57,816 bases of DNA, taken from positions 1 through 57,816 of the forward strand of contig JACQZH010000042.1 of assembly GCA_016213925.1 (NCBI GenBank). The letters are read 5' to 3'. The notes below the pieces were generated by a model. That model ran no database searches. It was given only the letters and a program-made list of their open reading frames with translations, and was not told the DNA's origin. The position numbers and the translations under genes are program-made. Every line of letters starts with the position of its first letter. Within the stretch, counting starts at the first letter, position 1. Below are positions 53,832 to 57,816 of this stretch, piece after piece. The DNA comes from Candidatus Omnitrophota bacterium (GTDB lineage Bacteria; Omnitrophota; Gorgyraeia; B26-G9).

Positions 53832-53897
53832 CGGGATTCGAACCCGCGGCCCCAAGAACCACAATCTTGTGCTCTAACCAGCTGAGCTACATCCACC
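53820..53897 (-). tRNA. tRNA-His (GTG), CCA encoded
   Basis: Minus strand: 5' G-1 at 53897 paired with C73, acceptor GTGGATG / CATCCAC, D arm GCTCAGCTGGTTAGAGC, anticodon GTG in loop TTGTGGT, T arm GGGTTCGAATCCC, then CCA at 53822-53820. G-1 identifies tRNA-His. The 3' 12 bases are shared with the end of the recombinase gene, so this is the attachment site. Confidence 0.97.
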
Positions 53898-53903
53898 GTA
53901 CTT

Positions 53904-54118
53904 GGCAAATGGCTAATAGTTAATACTTAAATTTATTTTGTTATATATTATTTGTCTTTTACTTTTCACTATTTGCCATTTAATACGTGCTATGTGCCAA
54001 TAATGGCGTCCCTGGCCTGATTCGAACAGGCGACCCTCTGCTTAGAAGGCAGATGCTCTATCCAACTGAGCTACAGGGACCCTGAATAGCTAATAGCTAC
54101 TGGCAAATAGCTAATAGT
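53904..54118. repeat. GGCAAAT[A/G]GCTAATAGTT repeats in the tRNA spacers
   Basis: GGCAAAT[A/G]GCTAATAGTT occurs at about 53904 and 54102; a degenerate, partly inverted copy is near 54298-54327. The words are self-complementary (TAGCTA). They are small spacer repeats of the tRNA cluster, not genes. Confidence 0.5.
54004..54080 (-). tRNA. tRNA-Arg (TCT), CCA encoded
   Basis: Minus strand: acceptor GTCCCTG / CAGGGAC, D arm GCTCAGTTGGATAGAGC, anticodon TCT in loop CTTCTAA, T arm CCTGTTCGAATCAGG, discriminator G and CCA at 54006-54004. Confidence 0.97.
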
Positions 54119-54326
54119 TCATTTAAGACTATTCTTAAAAGCCCTTATTTTCTTTATAAGCGTTTCAGCCTTCTGATAAAAATCAATTCTTTCTTTCTCA
54201 GAATGAAAATTTTTCTGTAATATTATATATATCTTCCGCGTAAGAAATCGCTAATTCCCATATTTCTAAATCTTCAAATCTAAACATTCTGCTCCATTAG
54301 CAATTTGCTATCAGCCATTAGCTATA

Positions 54327-54348
54327 TTGGTCGGGGCGGAAGGATTCG
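54327..54348. repeat. Partial copy of the tRNA-Pro 3' end
   Basis: The 22 bases 54327-54348 are identical to 54505-54526, the 3' end of tRNA-Pro including CCA. The 156 bases between them hold no gene. It looks like an att-type scar or partial duplication. Confidence 0.75.
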
Positions 54349-54375
54349 CCTCCTCCACTCAAAACATCGTGCCTG

Positions 54376-54393
54376 TCCCGCCCTTTGGCGGGA
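54376..54393 (+). terminator. GC hairpin with short T-run
   Basis: TCCCGCC and GGCGGGA form a perfect stem with loop CTTT, followed by TTTTT on the plus strand. It lies inside the tRNA-Pro duplication with no plus-strand gene before it, so it may be part of the duplicated or inserted segment. Confidence 0.5.
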
Positions 54394-54505
54394 TTTTTCG
54401 CTGCGTAGGCTCCCCTTCGTTCTCTAAATTTACATCCCTGTAAATTTGAGCTCCCATAAGGTCGCTCCGTTCACTACGCTTCGAATCCTTCTTACTCCTA
54501 TTATT

Positions 54506-54583
54506 TGGTCGGGGCGGAAGGATTCGAACCTTCGACATCTTGGTCCCAAACCAAGCGCTCTAGCCAAACTGAGCCACGCCCCG
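54506..54583 (-). tRNA. tRNA-Pro (TGG), CCA encoded
   Basis: Minus strand: acceptor CGGGGCG / CGCCCCG, D arm GCTCAGTTTGGCTAGAGC, anticodon TGG in loop TTTGGGA, T arm AAGGTTCGAATCCTT, discriminator A and CCA at 54508-54506. Confidence 0.97.
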
Positions 54584-54704
54584 AAAACAAAAATCTGCTT
54601 TAAAAAATTAAACGCTGTCAAATAACCGAAAATTTTCGCTATAAAACTGCCTAGTTAAATCCCTAATCCTTCTTCTTATGAAAAATTTAAAAACTATATT
54701 TTAA

Positions 54705-54749
54705 TATAAAAGTGTAGAGAACTTAACTAATATCCTCTACACTTTTATA
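54705..54749 (-). terminator. 15-bp perfect hairpin after the broken exported gene
   Basis: 54705-54719 and 54735-54749 are exact reverse complements (arms containing AAAAGTGTAGAG) with a 15-nt loop, followed on the minus strand by an AT-rich tail. It ends the minus-strand transcript that begins at the promoter 55238-55266. Confidence 0.75.
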
Positions 54750-54774
54750 AAAATTATCTTTTCAAGGCCTATTT

Positions 54775-55203
54775 TTATTGCTTTCTCTGCTCTTGCTTTT
54801 TCCCCTCTTGTTTTTTAACCTTTTCCTTCTTTTCCTTTTCTTCTTTCTGCATCTCTTTTGCCGGCATTATAATACTTAAGGAAATAAGTACATTTTTTTC
54901 ATTGCCTTTTTTATCTTTTACTTTATGAAAAGTAGCTAAAATTTTCGCGTCTCTTGCCAATTCATCCAGTTAAATTTTGACCAGTTGGCCTTTGCTATCT
55001 TCGACGACAATGGCAGAACCGGTTTTTGACTTAAATTCCACATAATCTACTCTACCAACTACTCCAAACACATTTCGCGCCTGCAGTCCCTCTAACGCTG
55101 TTACCGATTGAGTAAGAGTCGCATCCTCCGCTTTTAAACTATGTGCTTGAACAAATAAACCCATCAAAAGCAATAATCCAAAAACCAAAAATTTTCTTTT
55201 CAT
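54775..55203 (-). pseudogene. Small exported protein split by an in-frame TAA
   Basis: From ATG 55203 (AGGAGG upstream) an exported protein reads a signal peptide (MKRKFLVFGLLLLMGLFVQA) and a small beta domain (NVFGVVGRVDYVEF, GSAIVVEDSKGQLVKI), then meets a TAA at 54972-54970. The same frame continues with LDELARDAKILATFHKVKDK and a Lys/Glu-rich tail to 54775, reading as one natural protein. So a single substitution probably split a gene of about 142 codons; alternatively the tail is read-through-like and the first 77 residues are functional. A consensus promoter and a terminator frame the whole stretch, which supports one original gene. No family recognised. Confidence 0.6.
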
Positions 55204-55237
55204 TATATCCTCCTTATAGAACTAAAATTTATTATTT

Positions 55238-55266
55238 AGTATAACACCATTCAAAAATAAGGTCAA
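55238..55266 (-). promoter_or_regulatory. Promoter of the small exported gene
   Basis: TTGACC (55266-55261), a 17-bp spacer and TATACT (55243-55238) on the minus strand, about 35 bases before the ATG at 55203. Confidence 0.8.
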
Positions 55267-55359
55267 GAAATTAGAAGTGATATCACATCCTAATACCGGC
55301 AACCTATACATATAACGGCAATAATAATACTTTATCTTTTATATGCGGATTTTTAAAAT

Positions 55360-55743
55360 CTAAAAATCCTTTTTCCAAAAAAGCTTCACACTCCCATCAT
55401 CAGAATCAACCTTTAAATCAAGTTTATGGCGATTAAGATACGCATCATCCAATTCATTGATCCAATCGACGTAATCAACCCCTTTTTCCAGGAATTCCGA
55501 AACATTTGGGATATAATATTTATGCAAAGTGAGCCTAATTGTTTCCATAGTAATTTTTCTTTTTTCAGGATACTCGTCTTTTTTTTCCTCGCACTTATTC
55601 ATCATAATATCCCATGTATTAGAATCATAGGTTCGTAACAAGCCATTTTTTTTATCGATACGCTCTTCTGCCGCTGCTCCTACTGTTACAAAGGGTATCA
55701 CCGTAAATAAAACAATGTATGTAAGCCTGACTAAAGTCTTCAT
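55360..55743 (-). CDS. Small exported protein of unknown function
   Basis: A 127-residue protein with a signal peptide (MKTLVRLTYIVLFTVIPFVTVGAAA) and a soluble, charged mature part. Segments such as GLLRTYDSNTWDIMMN and SEFLEKGVDYVDWINELDDAYL are not familiar. The end SVKLFWKKDF is strand-like. ATG 55743 is preferred to a GTG two codons earlier. It lies 21 bases after the RlmB gene on the same strand and may share its transcript. I assign no function. Confidence 0.6.
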   Translation of the reverse strand: MKTLVRLTYIVLFTVIPFVTVGAAAEERIDKKNGLLRTYDSNTWDIMMNKCEEKKDEYPEKRKITMETIRLTLHKYYIPNVSEFLEKGVDYVDWINELDDAYLNRHKLDLKVDSDDGSVKLFWKKDF

Positions 55744-55763
55744 ATCCACTTAACAACAGCACG

Positions 55764-56495
55764 TCATAGTTCTTTATGTTGACAATTTTTCTGCCTTATA
55801 ACTTCGTAGCAAAATATCGCCGCCGCTACTGCAGCGTTTAGAGAAAGCTCATTTCCAGGCATAGGCAGGCTAACCTTAAAGTCAAGCTCCGAGAACAACC
55901 CCTGGCGTATTCCTTTATCCTCTGATCCTATAACCGCGCATAAAGGAAAAGGCAAAGAAAACCGTGTGATCTCCTCGCCATCTTTTACCACTGTTCCTAC
56001 GACCCAATAGCCTGCCTCTTTTATTGATTTAAGCGCAGGAATTAAATTCGTTACCTGTGTGACCGGGACATAGTTTTCTCCTCCGCAAGCTACACGCAAA
56101 ACCGTCTCATTTATACCAGCACTCCGATGCTTAGGAATAATCAACGCAAACTTACCGAAACAAGCAGCGCTTCGCAAAATAGAACCCACATTCTGAGGGT
56201 CGGTAATACTGCTTAGAGCCAGTAAAGTTATCTTTTCTTCTTTTGCGAAAGTGAGCAACTCCTCCAGCTTGACATAGGAAAACTCCTCTATTTCGGCCAT
56301 AACCCCTTGAGCATGGACATATTGCGCCCTGGATTCAAAATCGCGTTGATTAAGCTCTTCACAGGATATATTCTTTTTCCTTGCCAGTTCTCTTATGTTT
56401 TCCGTATTCGAATCGACCTGGAAGAATATTTTCCTGATGCTTTTTGGATTTGCCTTGATGCGTTCATAGACCTGATGCTTTCCAAATAACTTCAT
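55764..56495 (-). CDS. rlmB: 23S rRNA 2'-O-methyltransferase, RlmB/TrmH family
   Basis: A 243-residue SpoU-class enzyme. The N-terminal substrate-binding domain begins MKLFGKHQVYERIKANP. The knotted SPOUT domain has motif 1 ALSSITDPQNVGSILRSAACF, motif 2 CAVIGSEDKGIRQGL and motif 3 LPMPGNELSLNAAVAAAIFCYE, which form the SAM-binding trefoil knot. RlmB methylates G2251 of 23S rRNA in the P-loop; the same fold also serves tRNA G18 (TrmH), and the N-terminal domain favours rRNA. ATG 56495 is set by AGGGAG eight bases upstream. It follows mgtE by about 20 bases. Confidence 0.88.
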   Translation of the reverse strand: MKLFGKHQVYERIKANPKSIRKIFFQVDSNTENIRELARKKNISCEELNQRDFESRAQYVHAQGVMAEIEEFSYVKLEELLTFAKEEKITLLALSSITDPQNVGSILRSAACFGKFALIIPKHRSAGINETVLRVACGGENYVPVTQVTNLIPALKSIKEAGYWVVGTVVKDGEEITRFSLPFPLCAVIGSEDKGIRQGLFSELDFKVSLPMPGNELSLNAAVAAAIFCYEVIRQKNCQHKEL

Positions 56496-56516
56496 CAAAT
56501 CACTCCCTATCAAATT

Positions 56517-57816
56517 TTAAATATTCGGCAGGATTAACTGCGCAATTTTAAAATATATTATTATGCCCAGCACATCAACCATTGTCGCTACCATCGGCCC
56601 ACTCATAAGCGCCGGATCAAGTTTCAGCCTACGGAAAATTATCGGCAATCCCGCTCCGAAAACAGCAGCCATAAATATAGTTATTCCCATTGAAGCCCCT
56701 ACAGCTAAACTCAGCAGCCAGTTATGCTCCAAAATCGAAACAACAACCGACCCTAATACTGCAACAGTTACTCCTATACATATACCCAGCAATGATTCTC
56801 TTAACACAACCTTAAAAAAATCATTAACCTTAATATCTCCAACCGCCAGGCTGCGAATAACTATCGCCGCAGACTGCGAGCCGGCATTACCGCCCATTGC
56901 TATCTGAATAGGCACAAAAAAAGTCAATGCCAACATACTGTTTATAGACGCGTGATTGCTTTTCAGGACAAAAGCGGATATAGATTCAATAAGCACAAGC
57001 ACAAAAAGCCAAAAACTTCTTTTCCAGAACAGGTTGAAAAAATTAGCATCTAAATACGGTTTTTCCACAGGCAAAACCGCCGCCATTTTTTCCATATCCT
57101 CAGTTGCCTCCTGCTCAATAATATCTACGATATCATCAATAGTTATAATACCGACAAGCTTGTCATTATAATCAACTACCGGAGCTTCCAGCAGGTCATA
57201 GCGCTTAAAAAGCCCTGCAACCTCTTTCTGAAGCGCTAACTCATTTACTTTTATAAAATCCGTATTTTCCTTAAGATCTTTTATCAGCATATCCGCCGGA
57301 GCTTTTATCAAATCCTGCAGTTCGACTATTCCCAGAAGTTTATGATTGATATCCGTAACATAAATCGAATTCAAATTAAAATCATGCTCAAAACTCAAAC
57401 TATCCTGCAATTTTAATATTGCCGCGCGCGCAGTTATCTCTTTTCTTATCTCAACGAAATCAGTTGTCATTATTGATCCTGCGGTACCTTTCTCATAGGT
57501 CATCAATTCCCTGACGTCATCTACCTCTTCTGTTTTCATCAGCCTAAAAAACCTTTTCATAATCTTAGGCGGCAGGTCATGAAAAAGATCCGCGCGTTCA
57601 TCAGAAGCCATTTCGTTTAATACCTGCGAGACTTCGCTATTATCCAGGTTATTCAGTAGAAAAGACTGGTCCGCAAATTTCATATATTCAAAAAGCTCAA
57701 CCGCTAAACGCCTGGTCAATAACTTGAATATAAAAATCTTCTCATTATCGCTGAAATGATGCCACCCTTCGGCAATATCGATTGAGGGGATTTTCGAAAG
57801 CAAAGCTTTAAGTTCG
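56517..57816 (-). CDS. mgtE: Magnesium transporter MgtE, 5' end beyond window
   Basis: At least 433 residues to the right edge. The frame is open to the last base (ELKALLSKIPSIDIAEGW), so the true start lies outside. The N domain has FLLNNLDNSEVSQVLNEMA and DERADLFHDLP. Two CBS domains follow (VEIRKEITARAAILKLQD; LLEAPVVDYNDKLVGIITIDD). The C-terminal transmembrane domain has five helices with IQIAMGGNAGSQSAA and PMVATMVDVLGI, which form the pore. MgtE is a Mg2+-gated channel whose N and CBS domains close it when cytosolic Mg2+ is high. It is followed by rlmB in the same direction. Confidence 0.93.
   Translation of the reverse strand, partial: ELKALLSKIPSIDIAEGWHHFSDNEKIFIFKLLTRRLAVELFEYMKFADQSFLLNNLDNSEVSQVLNEMASDERADLFHDLPPKIMKRFFRLMKTEEVDDVRELMTYEKGTAGSIMTTDFVEIRKEITARAAILKLQDSLSFEHDFNLNSIYVTDINHKLLGIVELQDLIKAPADMLIKDLKENTDFIKVNELALQKEVAGLFKRYDLLEAPVVDYNDKLVGIITIDDIVDIIEQEATEDMEKMAAVLPVEKPYLDANFFNLFWKRSFWLFVLVLIESISAFVLKSNHASINSMLALTFFVPIQIAMGGNAGSQSAAIVIRSLAVGDIKVNDFFKVVLRESLLGICIGVTVAVLGSVVVSILEHNWLLSLAVGASMGITIFMAAVFGAGLPIIFRRLKLDPALMSGPMVATMVDVLGIIIYFKIAQLILPNI

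Noticed and set aside
1..57816. CRISPR arrays, rRNA genes, complete insertion sequences
   Set aside because: None are visible: no regular direct repeats with spacers, no rRNA signatures, and no transposase other than the serine recombinase.

Overview
The window reads as bacterial chromosome from an uncultured lineage. The best guess is Candidatus Omnitrophota or a near relative on the PVC side. This rests on the mix of family types (a GH57/DUF3536 protein beside a GH77 amylomaltase, FmdB-type zinc ribbon, DUF1015, VanZ, very large exported proteins of unknown function) and on AT-rich coding sequence; there is no rRNA to settle it. Most genes lie on the minus strand. Recurring regulatory habits are sigma-70-like promoters, several with extended -10 boxes, and at least two promoters whose -10 box sits exactly 6 nt before the ATG, which predicts leaderless mRNAs.

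Region 1 (1-29.9 kb) looks like ordinary chromosome: envelope lipoproteins of BamE-like fold, an alpha/beta hydrolase and a GT9 glycosyltransferase, a retropepsin-like aspartic protease, a PP-loop tRNA-thiolation-type enzyme, greA, an HD phosphohydrolase overlapping an arsenate reductase, then the heat-shock cluster hflX - hrcA - grpE - dnaK - dnaJ, with a perfect CIRCE operator over the hrcA promoter. grpE is frameshifted as given. Next come an SGNH hydrolase with inserted TPRs, a 1,182-residue exported P-loop protein, malQ plus a GH57 protein, a nitroreductase, a YdjM-like membrane protein, a PilZ protein, a FabK/nitronate-monooxygenase-like flavoprotein, and a Thi4-type thiazole synthase behind a TPP riboswitch with its own terminator.

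Region 2 (about 30.1-53.8 kb) is accessory. A DUF4143 ATPase is followed by a minus-strand run: a broken Schlafen/AlbA regulator, a type I restriction locus (hsdM with an in-frame amber codon, hsdS with an internal deletion, hsdR with three Cys-rich repeats), and immediately downstream three intact, closely packed genes: a 2,304-residue SIR2-TPR-PIN-like protein, a ParA/MinD-like ATPase and an HD-domain protein. I do not recognise this trio as a named system; it is the best candidate for a new defence module. On the plus strand lies a small integrative element: an unknown zinc protein, a small conserved protein, a TOPRIM/SF3 helicase, a detached primase zinc finger, a conserved unknown protein, a MerR-type excisionase-like protein and a large serine recombinase. 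The recombinase gene ends inside the 3' end of tRNA-His, marking an attachment site.

Region 3 (53.8-57.8 kb) returns to chromosome: tRNA-His, tRNA-Arg and tRNA-Pro, a broken small exported protein, another small exported protein, an RlmB-type rRNA methyltransferase and a truncated mgtE magnesium transporter that runs off the right edge.
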